NCBI GenBank assembly: GCA_003508835.1
Contig: PUFA01000166.1
Coordinates: 3,741,501-3,805,500, forward strand
DNA: 64,000 bases
DNA from: Eonycteris spelaea
Taxonomy: Eukaryota > Chordata > Mammalia > Chiroptera > Pteropodidae
Direction: 5' to 3'
Shown here: one piece after another, positions 26,795 to 37,879 of the stretch
Position numbering within the stretch: position 1 is the stretch's first letter
Layout of the letters: the number at the start of each line of letters is the position of its first letter
The notes under the pieces: generated by a model
Told to the model about the DNA's origin: nothing
What the model saw: only the letters and a program-made list of their open reading frames with translations
Database searches by the model: none
Position numbers and translations under genes: made by a program

Positions 26795-27365
26795 CTTGTG
26801 GCTTGGTTAAGGCCACAAGTTAGGAGAGGCAGAGTTTCAGGGAATCTTCTGGGTGGCTCAACCTCTGTTTCCTAGTTTGATGACGCTTCAGCTATGGTGT
26901 TGCTGTGTCCACATACTGGGAGTGGGGAGGGCTCAAGAGAGGAACAACTGATACTGTCAGCACTTCTGCCTGGGAGAAAGCCTTGTCGCTAGCCCTCGCT
27001 CTGACGACTCAGTGTCCGTCCCTCTATAAGTCCCTGGCACGGCCCGAGTGGCTGACCAGGTGCTGGTGCTCAGAGCGAGCAAGTCTGTCACCGTGAAAGT
27101 CCAGTTGCGTCCCTTTTAAGAGGAACGTTTGCACCTGCCGGCTGCAGCTGCCGTAGTTTCTGTCTCAGCAGCTTGGGACGGAGCAGCCTTGTGTCTCCAC
27201 TCTCTCCGACCTCCTACCATTGCGGGGTGATTTCTTATTTCCCTCCCAAGTTGTAGGGCTTCTGTTCATCCAGAACCAGGCAACTCCGCTTGCTGTTTGC
27301 TCTGTGGTGTGGTCACAGGAGATTTACAAAGCCTCTACCATCTAAGCCATCTTGCCTTTTCCCTC
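26795..27365 (-). mobile_element. CpG-containing block, possible L1 5' region
   Basis: A relatively G/C-rich block within AT-rich antisense L1 text. Its right edge 'taccatctaagccatcttgc' resembles the antisense start of an L1 5' UTR, so it may be the 5' end of the nested L1 whose 3' end lies at 26,241-26,790. An LTR or another promoter-bearing element is an alternative. A 63-codon frame here (26,905-27,096) is not considered a gene. Confidence 0.45.
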
Positions 27366-27600
27366 TGTTGAGACTCGTTATTATGAATTAGATTTTGTCA
27401 AATCCTTTTTCCACATCTATTGAGATGATTGTGTGATTTAATCCTTTGTTCTATTAATATATGTTATATTAATTGATTTTAGAATATTAAACCATTTGCA
27501 TTGCTGGGTTGAATGCCACTTGCTCAGAGTGTATAATTCTTTTCATATGTTGCTGGATTGAGGATCAATCTGACTTTTAAAGGTATCCTGACTTTGGAAG
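27366..27600 (-). mobile_element. Antisense L1 ORF2, continuation
   Basis: L1 ORF2 antisense text resumes ('cacatctattgagatgattg' at 27,412, 'aaccatttgcattgctgggt' at 27,490), consistent with one relic split by the nested insertion on its left. Confidence 0.75.
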
Positions 27601-27815
27601 AAATGCAGAATTTAGTCAACTGAAGTGGTCTTTTTATAAAATCTTGATAGCTTTAATGATATTCTTAACAATTAGAAAATTCAAATATCATCTTTCATCA
27701 TTAAGACCAATAACCCAAAAGATTCAAAACACTTCTATTGAGTATAATCTACGTTCCAATTAATGATGTAGTGTGTTTTCAAACTATATGCATCCTTTTT
27801 ATATTATGCAAATAT

Positions 27816-27821
27816 TTTATT
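27816..27821 (-). terminator. IL18: Candidate IL18 polyadenylation signal
   Basis: AATAAA on the minus strand about 150 bases after the IL18 stop codon. A weaker ATTAAA lies nearer, at 27,902-27,907 on the same strand. Which is used cannot be told from sequence alone. Confidence 0.45.
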
Positions 27822-27971
27822 CATCTGGATAAGGGTGATTCAATTCAATTTTGTGAAACATTTTTTTAAACAGATATATTTTGAGACCATTATTCATTCT
27901 ATTTAATCACTACAATTATAGGCTCAAAGCTTTCTGAAAGACAAAAACTAAAAAAAGGTCATTTTGCAATT

Positions 27972-28193
27972 TTAATCTAGTTCTTGAACAATGAACATTA
28001 CAGATTCATCCCCATATTTGTCCTTTTCTTTCAAAATGAGTTTAAAAAGGTCATTCTCTTTTTTACAAGCTAGAAAGTATCCTTTGTACAATGAAGACTC
28101 AAATTGTATCTTATCTGTATGTCCTGGGACGCTTCTCTTAAAGAATATGATGTCACTTCCTTCATCATTGATATTTTCAGGAGGATTCATTTC
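27972..28193 (-). CDS. IL18: IL18 coding exon 6 (last)
   Basis: 222 bases encoding residues 121-193 and the TAA stop. The acceptor reads 'tctctacag' before GAAATGAATCC. The C-terminal half of the beta-trefoil lies here, including Cys163. It starts in phase 0 after the AAG of the preceding exon. Confidence 0.97.
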   Translation of the reverse strand, partial: EMNPPENINDEGSDIIFFKRSVPGHTDKIQFESSLYKGYFLACKKENDLFKLILKEKDKYGDESVMFIVQELD

Positions 28194-31100
28194 CTGTAGA
28201 GAAAAAAATTAACATTTTAGGACATGAAAATTTGAATATGTGTAGTCTATTTTGGAGTACACTATTGCACAGAACTAAAGTTTTATTCTCGAGAGTTAAA
28301 AAAAATATCTGAATGTAGGATTATTGATCTTCTCTCCCTCTTAATTCCTAATCTCATATTCTCCTTGCCCACTTTGGCTGTTCCCACCATGGAATGCACA
28401 TTTAGGTTTAGACCTCTAGTTTTCCCCAATATTAATGATAGTTTCCTTCTCTCCTCTCCTATTGAGTGGAGTCCATATCTGCTTAAGACGGAGTAATTTT
28501 ACAGCAAAAAACACAACCTTTGGGGGCTAATGTCAGTTCCTGTCTTTTCCAACCATTTAGAGTTAAAGACATTGATGACCTCCACCCACAGGCCTAGCGT
28601 AGCTTTAGTTTATGAGCCAACATGAAAGAGGCAGAAGTGGCAGGAATCTCGCCTTCTTCCTTCCTAAAACTGAAACTTGCTATAAATGGAGCCACTGCAG
28701 CTGCTCTAAGGCTGGGTTCTGGATTCCTGTATAGCCTTCCTATATTGGCTTAGTAAGCAGCCTTTGACTTTTCCCTGCCATGTACTTCAGTTCCATAGTA
28801 GTCCTGAATTTCTATTCTGAAAGTCATCAATTGGCTGGACCCCACTCTAGAAGGCCAAATGCTGATTCTGTATCTTTCAGACACATAATAGGGTTTTCTC
28901 AAGAATGGCTAGAACATTTGAAACTATAATCCTGCTGGTCCCCTAACTGACAGTGCTGACTACACTTTTATTATTGCATCATGCCTACTTTTCAAGATGG
29001 ACTAGAAAATCTGAGGACTTCCCAAGGTTCTTTCCATGTTAATCCTGAAACCAGAAGGTTTGAACTTAATTTTGACCCCATAGTAGCAAAGATTCTCATG
29101 ATCTAACTAAACTGACAGAGAGACCCCCAGATTTCAAATAGCAATCTAGCTTCTTCCTGAGATGTCTGAAAAAAGTTTGGGTACCTCCAAACTTCTCAGT
29201 CAATTATGGAATTTATTCCTAACTCTTAACCTGTGTCTTTTGTCAACAAATATGAGTCCTGAATTGATGACAGTATAAGCTAGTTCCCCAACTAACACGT
29301 ATTTTTGCAGCTGTCTACAGTATCCCAGAATTTAGGAGGAGACCCTATCTGGGGGAGCCAATTTGGTACTAAGCTAAAGTTTAGTGTATAAGTGAGAAAT
29401 AATCCTTAGCCCAAACTTTAAAAGCTCTAGATATAGAAGTAGATGAACCTATTTGTTCAAACCTAGCATAGAAAGTTATAGTTGAAAATGGGGGTGTGGA
29501 TAGGTGGAATAGAGGATCTCTAATTCATAGTTCGATGTCATATTTCAGAACAAGAGTAAGGAAATCCTGGGAGAGTGGCTTTCCTTGCTTTTGGTGTTGA
29601 CTCTTCAGTCATCATTGGAAAGGTGCACAGCAAATGGATGTGGAAACAATCCCAGTGACCTTGGGTAACCCCCAACTTGGAAAACGCTACATAGTGAAAC
29701 CTGACTGCTCCAAGGGCCTAAGGGATTCTTCATATCAGGAGGGGTTAAATCGGAACACAGGGAATGTTAAGCTTGACGTAACATCTTTTTTTTTGGCCTC
29801 TTTGCAAGTGCGTTAGCAAGTTTGAGAGAATCCGATTATGCCTGGATGTATATACAAGAAACAGACACTAACAGTAACTTCTTGAAGAAATCCCTCTTGG
29901 TGTCATGAAGGTTTTTGCATAAAGAAAACAGAGGTAACCATGAGCACTAGGACTTTATAGCTAGTAACCAACACAGAAAGGTGAGCACATAATGGCAGCC
30001 AGTTGTCTCATTATCTAGAACTTAGTCTATATTTATATTCACTGTTAAGATCCTTATTAGTTGGGGAAAAGGGGTTTCAAGAGCACAAGTTAAAACTAGC
30101 CCCCGTCTTTCTTCTTTCCTCCCTCTTCTTTTCCTTCTTCCTTCCCTCCAACTAATATTTTCTGAGTTTCTTTCAGAAGCAGATTTCCTATGAAGCTAAT
30201 AAAGCTTAATGTCAGAGCCCCTCACTTATACAGGTCTCTTCTAAAGGCTCTTTCTTTTCTTATTCTAAATAAATCATTAACTTTATGCCTTTGGTAATTT
30301 TATGTTCATTCTTTAAAAGGACCGCTCAAATTGTGTAAGTTTCAGACTCCACTAAACTTGGATTTGCCCCAATTTCTACTATATGTTAAACATTATTTCT
30401 TTTTTTTAACACTCCCCAAGCTTTCTCAATAATAATTCACTTACAGTAAGGGCTTATCCTAATTTCTGAATCTTCCTCTGCCCCTGATTGTGTTTGGCCA
30501 TCTCCCTCCTTTCCTTCTGATTTCACTGCTAAGTAACAATATGCTTGGTCATCTTCACACTGCCTCTCCATCTCCAGGCCTCTGAGGCCATTATCATAAC
30601 CAAGCTTCCTGATTGTTAGGTCAGAAAATGGGGACTCTAAATTGCCACAGAAAAGGTGGCACTTGGTTGGGAGGGGATGGCTAAGGGATTTATTTGGAGG
30701 CTATATTTGTGGCACATGCACTGATTTTACTTGGATTGTAATTTTGAATTGCTTTTTCCTTCCTCCCAAGTTGCCCCTTGACATGTCCACTACGATCTCA
30801 TCCTAACCTTTAGTGGGAATTGGGTGCTCTTGACAGTAGTTCTTTATTGGCAAACCCCCACTCAGAAAGTCTGTCAATTTGTGAGCATTCCCTGGCTGCT
30901 CTCATTGGGAGGAAAGTTTTCTGGGTCAATCTGTAGCTATAGTTTATGGTCATTTATCTAGTAAGAATGGAGAAAAAAAAAGAGAAAAATAATAATGATA
31001 AAAATGGAGAATAAAGAAAAAAAGCTGTGGCCAGAAATAATTTATACCTGGCTTTAAGATACATTATACTACTGCTTTTACAGCTTATCTGATCTTGTTA

Positions 31101-32109
31101 ATTTTATTCACTTAGATTTACATTAAAAAATAACATATATTGACTGAAAGCTAAAGAATGTAGCCAAGAAGCAGGAACAAAACAATTAGGGATTAAAATA
31201 TTATCATCATATTTGACCAAATATGTAGAGGGATTACAGAGGATAATTAGCTTCATTCTATGCAGCAGGACTTATTTTGGAAAGTTACATGCAATTCTTA
31301 AATAAATATGATCATTCACACATGAGTTCTACATTATTATTTATATATAGATTATTCAGAAGACCCAGGTTATGAAACATAGTTGTATCCCTTCCTTCCC
31401 TTAGCAGGCTCAGAAAAAGCATGATGTTACTGCAATAGGTTCAAGAGTTGGACAATTTTTAGTAACTATTTTAATGGATCTCTGCTTCTTACTATTCTTG
31501 TTCTAGACAAAAGGTTGGATTAAGGATGTTTGGGTTTTCTAATTTTCCACATAAATATGACTAAAACAAATTCAGGTTCAGTCTTACCTTAAAGGAAATA
31601 GTTTTGTTGTCACAGGAGAGAGTAGAAATTTTATTACACTTCACACAGATGGCTACCGCCAGACCTCTAGTTAGGCTATCTTTATACATATATATGATAA
31701 ATTCGGTCTGGGGTGCATTATCTGAAATAAACATTAATAAATGAGAATCTTAGTTAGAAGAATTTTTGCAAATCAATATTTATGGAAATTAGTCAAAGAC
31801 TGATTCTTAATAGACCTGTTACAAATCCCACATTGAGATTTAGCCAGTTAGCAAACTATACACAGCTGCTCACACTTTCTTTAAAACATATTCAAATATG
31901 TATTACCACACAAATGTAGCAACTTTTTGAGTGTTTGAGATATTCTGAATTCTAAAAGATTGTCTTCAACTTTTAAATGCTAAATTCTATATTAAAAATC
32001 TGTTAAGGTAAAAATTCAGTATTTTTCAAGAGCTTACTGTTTCAAATCTGCCTAAACTATTTGGAATTCATACCTTGGAAGTCACAGTAAAATTATTCAT
32101 TTTCTTTTT

Positions 32110-32177
<68 letters not shown>

Positions 32178-33495
32178 TTTAAATTATTCATTTTCTAAGG
32201 CACTCTAAATTTCTGGTATGAGACAGACTTTTGAAATACTGTGTATTTAATTTTAATTTTGAGTTTTTTGAAAATGCAATCAGCAATTTCAGTTGTAACC
32301 AGCAGGTATGAAGGATCCAATTCTACAGAGACTTTATACAGTTAATGCAATTAAGATGAAGGAATTGGTGATCCAGATGTAGGCTCAGAGTAGCATGACC
32401 CCCAGCAATATCTTAAAATAAAAAAATAAATAAATATATTGGGGTAACACTGGTTAATAACATTATATAAATTTCAAGTGTACAACTTTAGAATATGGCA
32501 TCTGTACACTCTATTGTGTGCTTATCACTCAAAACTTAGTCTCCTGTCACCATATATTAGATACTCTTGACCCACTTTATCCTCTCCCAGCAATATCTTT
32601 ATTGTGTCATTTTTTCACCCCAACTGAAAAATACGGCTACTCTATAAAGTTTCTTATAAGTGAAATCATTAATCCTCCTATGACTTCATTTAAGGACTAG
32701 GTCTATCATAGAAAAATGTAGGCAGTAAAATGTGATAAGAAGTAGCTTCTCATTTTTATGTTTACAAACATATTTAAAAATACCTGTACAGTCAGAATCA
32801 GGCATATCTTCAAACACAGCTGTGTTTCCCTCGCAAATGAAGAGAACTTGGTTATTCAAATTTCGTATGATTGAGAATCTAGGTTCGAGCTTGCCAAAGT
32901 AATCTGATTCCAGGTTTTCTACAATGCACATTAAATCCCATTAAAAAACAAGTTTTTTTTTTTTCTAAATTCACAAATAGGCATAGTATATATTTCATTT
33001 TTCAATAACTATTAATCACACTCTTCTGCTACAGAAGCAGCTAAAATAAAGTTGCAAAATGTCTTTTAATCCCCTTCCAAGGGCACACTGTTTCTTGTTA
33101 TCACTTAGAACTACTCTATCTCTGAAATCTTAAATTCAAATATCCTGTTTTTCATCACAATCTCCAACCCTTGAGATTTTAAAAAATACTTTTCCTCCAC
33201 TTCACTGAGTCCTCCTAACTCTTGCATTTGCTATCTAACCTCTTCCTATGTTTCCTTTCCTTCTTTATGCAGCTTGGACCTTTTGCCAGTATCTTCAATC
33301 CCAAATTCATTTGTCTTCCTACTACAGAAGTCCAAAACTGGCTATTGAGTGCAATTATACAAACGTGCAAATTGGTGCCATTAAAAACATGTCGATTGTC
33401 AAGACCTTCTTCCTTCCTTCCTCTTCTTCTTCCTTCCTTCCTTCTTCTTTCTTCTTCCTTCCTTTTCCTTTCTTCTTTCTTTCTTTCTTTCTTTT

Positions 33496-33527
<32 letters not shown>

Positions 33528-36500
33528 TTTCTTCTTTCTTTCTTTCTTTCTTCTTTTTTTACAGTTCAGCATCCTCTTCCATAGTCCATAGCTGCAGTTT
33601 CAAATCTTCACTCTCTTCAGGATCTATACATCATTACTTCTGCTTTCACTTTCAGCAAATGATTTTCTGCTACTTCACTTACAAACTTAAGTGGCACCAC
33701 CAGTTATTTCCTCTATCCCTCTTGTCCCAAGAGAAAGTGTAGAAAAGGTGCCCCTTCTGGTAACTAAGCCTAACCCTATTTGTGCTCTGATGTACTTTCT
33801 CCTAAAACCTTAATTTACCAATCATCTTCTCTCTTCTATCAATCCACAATATATTTCCTCAATTTTACCCTAAAGAAACAATCGCACAAACATGTAAATA
33901 TTTCTCTATAAGAATACTTATGAAAGCATTGTTAATAACAAACTAGAAAAATTTAACTGCCCATCTACTGGGGATTGGGCAAAATAAATTCTGATACGCC
34001 CTTACTATGGATATCATGAATTTAGTAGAAACTGTGATTATTCATTGCCGTAGAAGGATGTCTGTGTGTATTAAACTAGAAAAAGAAGCTTAGGTATAAT
34101 ATAATATAATATATATATATATTATATATATTATATTCTATATTTATATATGTATATATATTTAAAGAAGTATAGAAAAATTACATTGAAATGATAGCAA
34201 TGGTTATTTCTAGGTTATTTTCATGTTTCTTTTTCTTCATGTTCTTATCTTCATTGCCCAAGTTATTTATAACAAGCACATGATTTTTGTAATCAGAAAA
34301 ACATAAAGCTCTTCTCATTTTGTGATTTGAAATTCCTCCGTCAACCATATCCTACTCTGTAACTACCCTTGTTTCTCTCCTCCTTTTAATAGCTGAGCTT
34401 TGGCAAGAATTGTCTGTATCAGTCCCTTACTTTCCATTCACTCTTCTACTCATTGAAATTTGCCTCTGCCATTTCTCCATCACACTGCTTTTGCCGAGAT
34501 CACTAAACTTCCTGTTGCTAAATGCAATAGATGCTTTCCTGCCTTTGGTTTTTTAAGGCTGCAAAATTCAACACAGCGCCTAGTACCTGCATCTTAAAAA
34601 AATTTCTCCTGGGATTCAGTGGCATTCTCTTGGGTTTTTCTTCTTTAGTTATTTTGCTCTGTTCTTTATTAGCTTCTCTTTCTACTGAATCCTTTAAATG
34701 TAGGTATTCCTTAGAGTTTAGTTCTTGGCTGTTACTTCCTCACTCTACACATTTCCTGATTTGTTTTTTATTCTTATAGCTTCAGATATCATCCCTGTGC
34801 ATAAGCCTCCTACATCTACATCTCCGGCTCAAATTTTCATCTTTAGCTCAGAACGATATGCCCAGGAGTCTACTGAACTTTTCCACTAGATGTCTCACAG
34901 ACAAGAGACAAACTAAATTCATCATCTATCATTCTCTTTGTCCTGTATACCTCTTGTGTTTCCCGTTTCACTGAATGGTATAAATTGCCTAAGCGAGAAA
35001 ATTTGGGCTTCATCTCTTCTGTCTTTCTATCCCCTTCCAAATCCAACCCCAAACCATATCCCATTGATTTTTCCAAGTATTTATAAAATCTATTCACAGC
35101 TCTTCATAGGTACCCTGTTGTGCCTACCTTAATTCATGTCACCGTTATTTCTCATAGGGACTACAATAGCCTCTTAATTGGCATCTCTCATTTTTTTTTG
35201 TCTCCACATTAATTCTTTATACTGAAGCCAGAAGAAATTAAAATTCAATTTTAATTAAAGTTAAAATTCAGAGATGTGATCATATTTTCTCTAAATTTTA
35301 ATGAGGCACATGGGCACCCAGAATAAAGATTCTGTTTTCCAGATTTCCTTGCAGTTGGTGTGGCCAAATTCTGGTCAATAGACTATGAATGTATTTGATG
35401 TGTACAACTTTCACACAGAACCTTGAAAAGGAATGGACCTGTCTTCCTCTTATTTTGAACCCTTTCTTGCTAGCTGGGACATGGACACAGGAAGTGTGAG
35501 GATGATTGTCAATTGTGATGATGAATAAATTCGATAACTACGGGGTGATGGAATAATAAGACAAGAAACTTGAGATCCCAACATCATCAGGCTGCATCCC
35601 ACCTTAGTAATCTTGAACTGCCTTAGACCTGTATTTGAGAAAAAAATTTTCTTATTCAGTCACTATATTTTCAGATCTCTTTGTTGCAGCAAACTAATCT
35701 GTATCCTAGATTACATATATTATGCTTAATGAATCCCTCATTACTAGAAAGGTAAGGTCCAAATTCCATATCCTGGAATAAGAGAAACTTCTTGATCTGC
35801 ACCCTTATTCTTCTTTCATCATTCTGCTACTCCTACCCTTCTCCCATTCTGAAGTGCTCTTAATTCCTCTTACATTCCATGGTCTCCTTCACACCTTAGC
35901 CTTTGCATGTGGTCTTTTTTCTGCTGAGAATACCTCCTCTTGGCTAACTCCTATTTATTCTTCAAATATGTCCCTCTTTCAAAGTGCCTTCCCAGAATGT
36001 AGTGGACTGAATTACGTATCTGTTCAATGTGCTCCCATAGCATCCTGTGCCTTAACATAACCATATTCCAATTGCTTTCCTTATGTGCCTGCTTCCCCCT
36101 AGAGGAACTGTGTCCTAGTGCCTAACAATGACTGTGATATAGATGCCAGTATAGATTAATCAATAGAGATTTGGGCAATCTTTAAGAAATATGAGGGGTT
36201 ACATGTCAGTTATATCACTGGAAAAAAGAAACATAAAGGAACAGTATTTTTTTTTAAAGGTGCTGTTTTCTATTTCTATTTTCTATTTCTATTTCTATTT
36301 TCTATTTCTATTTCTATTTCTATTTCTAAGCCACTAAGGATCACCTTAAGAATGGGGAGAGTGCTTTTTTTTTATGGAAAGGAATGAGAAATTAATGACC
36401 TTTAATGATCTGGACATCAGTTAAGAGTATCACAGGCTAGATATAGATATAACCCTCCCTGAATGTCAGAAGGACCAGGGCTGGGTACATCCACTTCTTG

Positions 36501-37871
36501 AGAAGACTTAATGACTTAACCACATATTTCTGCTTGCTCCAATCTCTCCCATCTCCTCTACTTTGAGAAATTTTCTTTCCCTTAGGAGCCTCCCACACTT
36601 CTTCCCAAAGTATTTCTAAGAGAGAGGGTTGGAGAAGAAAGATGTACTTGATTATGGACAGCAAGTCTCGCTTCAATTCCCTTTTCCTATGTACTCTAGA
36701 GAATGTGTGACTTTCTGCTAATCTCAGAAACTATGTAACAAGCAAGGTCTGTTTTGTAGATTCTAAGAACTGAAGGATTTCCTCAAGTATAGAGAAGCAA
36801 TTTTATTTGAGGGTTCTTTTTTTTGTCCCTTATGGTCATCTTTACTCTATGGCTATGCTATAGGGTCCATATAACTTTGAGGGAATATTAACTTATCAGA
36901 TGGATTGGTGCCAGCTTCTCTCAGCTGAGAATGGTGATCAGGATGTGTCTGTGGAATGTTTACTCAAGTAGCTATTTTACTTTTGCAAACAAAGAAAAAT
37001 AAATTTATACTTTACCATCATTTTCAGCTGAAAGGAAAAAAAGAGAAACAAAATAGGTTAAAAATTCTACCTTTCAACTCAGAATCTCCTCTCATCCTAC
37101 CCTTTTGATACTCTTTTCTGTCACTCCTCATTATTTAACCCCTATCTTACTGGTGATGGCTTTTGTTGGCCTCCATTAGAAATATTATATAATCATCCAA
37201 AAGGTCCCATAGAATGAAGCTCACCAGACTTAGTGTGTTCTTGGATAAGTTAGATATGAAGCCTAAATCCAGGGTTTATAAAAATAAATTTGTAGCTAAA
37301 ATAAATTTATAAAGTGATAGATTTTACTCTTAAATTTATTGCTTCAATGGAAGGTCACTTTTTTTGAAGATTTCAAATGCAGCCAAACTGCCCATGAAGA
37401 TTAATCATAAGAATCTGTTTTCATGTGTAAGACATATTTACATTAAATGGTATAACTCACTCACAGAACTCGAGATTTGCCAATTTGCTTTGGAAATTGT
37501 ATTCGCTGAATGTATCCAATTTTGTGCAATTTTCATGATGTATATCTGCTGCCACTTTATAGGTGGGCTAACTAAAGTGACAGGACATGTAGTGGAACAA
37601 AGGGCTGGGACCTTGGATATACTATGGTTAATTCCTAGAGGCCCAACAATTTTTTTCCAGAGAAGAATGCCATTAGCATTACAATGGAATTTCATGACAA
37701 TAAGGAGTCACTTAACAGTTCATCTCATAACATCTTTTCTAGTTGAATACATTTATCTGAGCCCTGTATTTGGCCTATTGCTTTAGACTTACCTACAAAG
37801 TAAAGTGTATTGTCAATAAACTTCATTTCCACAAAGCTGATGCAATTGTCTTCTACTGGTTCAGCAGCCAT
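27972..37871 (-). CDS. IL18: Interleukin-18 precursor, complete, five coding exons
   Basis: Pro-inflammatory cytokine of the IL-1 family. It is made as a cytosolic precursor, cut by caspase-1, and acts through the IL-18 receptor to induce interferon-gamma. Coding exons on the minus strand are 37,871-37,793, 37,027-37,016, 32,918-32,784, 31,721-31,588 and 28,193-27,972. All have GT-AG junctions and join in one frame of 193 codons, the same length as human. Residues 33-37 read L-E-S-D-Y, so the caspase-1 site after Asp36 is intact and the mature chain would be 157 residues. Cysteines equivalent to human Cys74, Cys104, Cys112 and Cys163 are present, with additional ones at 59 and 101. There is no classical signal peptide, as expected. 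The start was chosen by the [12 protein letters not shown] N-terminus shared with human and its position 8 bases after the exon-2 acceptor. There are no stops or frameshifts, so the gene appears functional. Confidence 0.97.
28194..31587 (-). other. IL18: IL18 intron 5
   Basis: 3.4 kb, phase 0. I recognise no other gene. The part at 28,500-29,400 is mixed-composition unique-looking DNA or a very old element. Purine/pyrimidine-rich pieces occur near 30,105-30,150 and an A-rich run at 30,970-31,024. Confidence 0.6.
31588..31721 (-). CDS. IL18: IL18 coding exon 5
   Basis: 134 bases encoding residues 76-120 (first codon split). The acceptor is 'tttatttcag' and the donor is AAG followed by GTAAGAC. 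It contains cysteines 101, 104 and 112. Cys101 sits where human has serine. Confidence 0.97.
32090..32196 (-). repeat. (CTTT)n tract framed by a 16-bp direct repeat
   Basis: A pure pyrimidine (CTTT)n tract of about 75 bases (32,106-32,180) is flanked by identical copies of 'aaattattcattttct' at 32,090-32,105 and 32,181-32,196. The flanks have the form of a retroposon target-site duplication. Read on the minus strand, the empty site is 'cctt/agaaaatg', compatible with the TT/A-rich nick preferred by L1 endonuclease. No SINE or L1 body is present, only the (AAAG)n tail. Confidence 0.8.
32401..32599 (-). mobile_element. Truncated bat-type L1 3' end with target-site duplication
   Basis: A 171-bp insert (32,415-32,585) contains 'ggggtaacactggttaataa' and 'tttcaagtgtacaacttta', phrases I associate with chiropteran L1 3' ends. 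It is bracketed by 14-bp copies 'cccagcaatatctt' at 32,401-32,414 and 32,586-32,599. It lies within IL18 intron 4. Confidence 0.75.
32784..32918 (-). CDS. IL18: IL18 coding exon 4
   Basis: 135 bases encoding residues 31-75, split codons at both ends. The acceptor 'gcattgtag' and donor ACAG/GTATTT are clear. It carries the end of the prodomain, the LESD/Y cleavage site (residues 33-37) and the first strands of the mature cytokine. Cys59 occupies a position that is Asp in human. Confidence 0.97.
33405..33560. repeat. Polypyrimidine (CTT/CTTT)n tract
   Basis: About 155 bases almost without purines on the plus strand, in mixed CTT, CCTT and CTTT units. On the IL18 transcript it would read as a polypurine run. 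Confidence 0.9.
34098..34165. repeat. AT-rich near-palindromic tract
   Basis: Repeated TATAA and TA units with self-complementary order. It lies in IL18 intron 3. Confidence 0.8.
34300..35290 (-). mobile_element. Ancient interspersed repeat, antisense, family not named
   Basis: C/T-rich text closely similar in style to 16,240-16,760: 'cctcttgtgtttcccgtttc', 'cccattgatttttccaagta', 'catagggactacaatagcc'. It is non-coding. The frames of 64-82 codons inside are not genes. Confidence 0.5.
36267..36328. repeat. TTTCTA hexanucleotide array
   Basis: Roughly ten imperfect units of 'tttcta', with occasional extra T, in IL18 intron 3. Confidence 0.9.
37016..37027 (-). CDS. IL18: IL18 exon 3, 12-base microexon
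   Basis: Only 12 bases (CTGAAAATGATG), flanked by 'cctttcag' upstream and GTAAAG downstream on the minus strand. It adds Glu28-Asn29-Asp30 and completes the split codons on either side. Because it is a multiple of three, skipping would remove four residues of the prodomain just before the caspase site and keep the frame. A matching four-residue-shorter isoform is known in human. Confidence 0.93.
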
Positions 37872-37879
37872 CTTTATTC
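37793..37879 (-). CDS. IL18: IL18 exon 2 with start codon
   Basis: The acceptor 'cttcattag' is followed by GAATAAAG and the ATG at 37,871. The coding part is 37,871-37,793, giving residues 1-26 plus one base. The donor is GTAG/GTAAGTC. This part of the prodomain closely matches human. Confidence 0.96.

Larger units (their letters stand above)
32919..37015 (-). other. IL18: IL18 intron 3
   Basis: 4.1 kb. It contains a long polypyrimidine region (33,405-33,560), an L1-like 3' relic near 33,860-34,080, an AT-rich palindromic tract (34,098-34,165), an old interspersed repeat (34,300-35,290), and a TTTCTA hexamer array (36,267-36,328). Plus-strand frames of 120 and 164 codons at 33,222-33,742 are low-complexity artefacts. 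Confidence 0.6.

Noticed and set aside
33222..33742. Two overlapping plus-strand frames of 120 and 164 codons rich in Ser, Phe and Leu
   Set aside because: They are created by the polypyrimidine tract and lie antisense within IL18 intron 3. Serine/phenylalanine/leucine runs are just the translation of CTT/TTC repeats.
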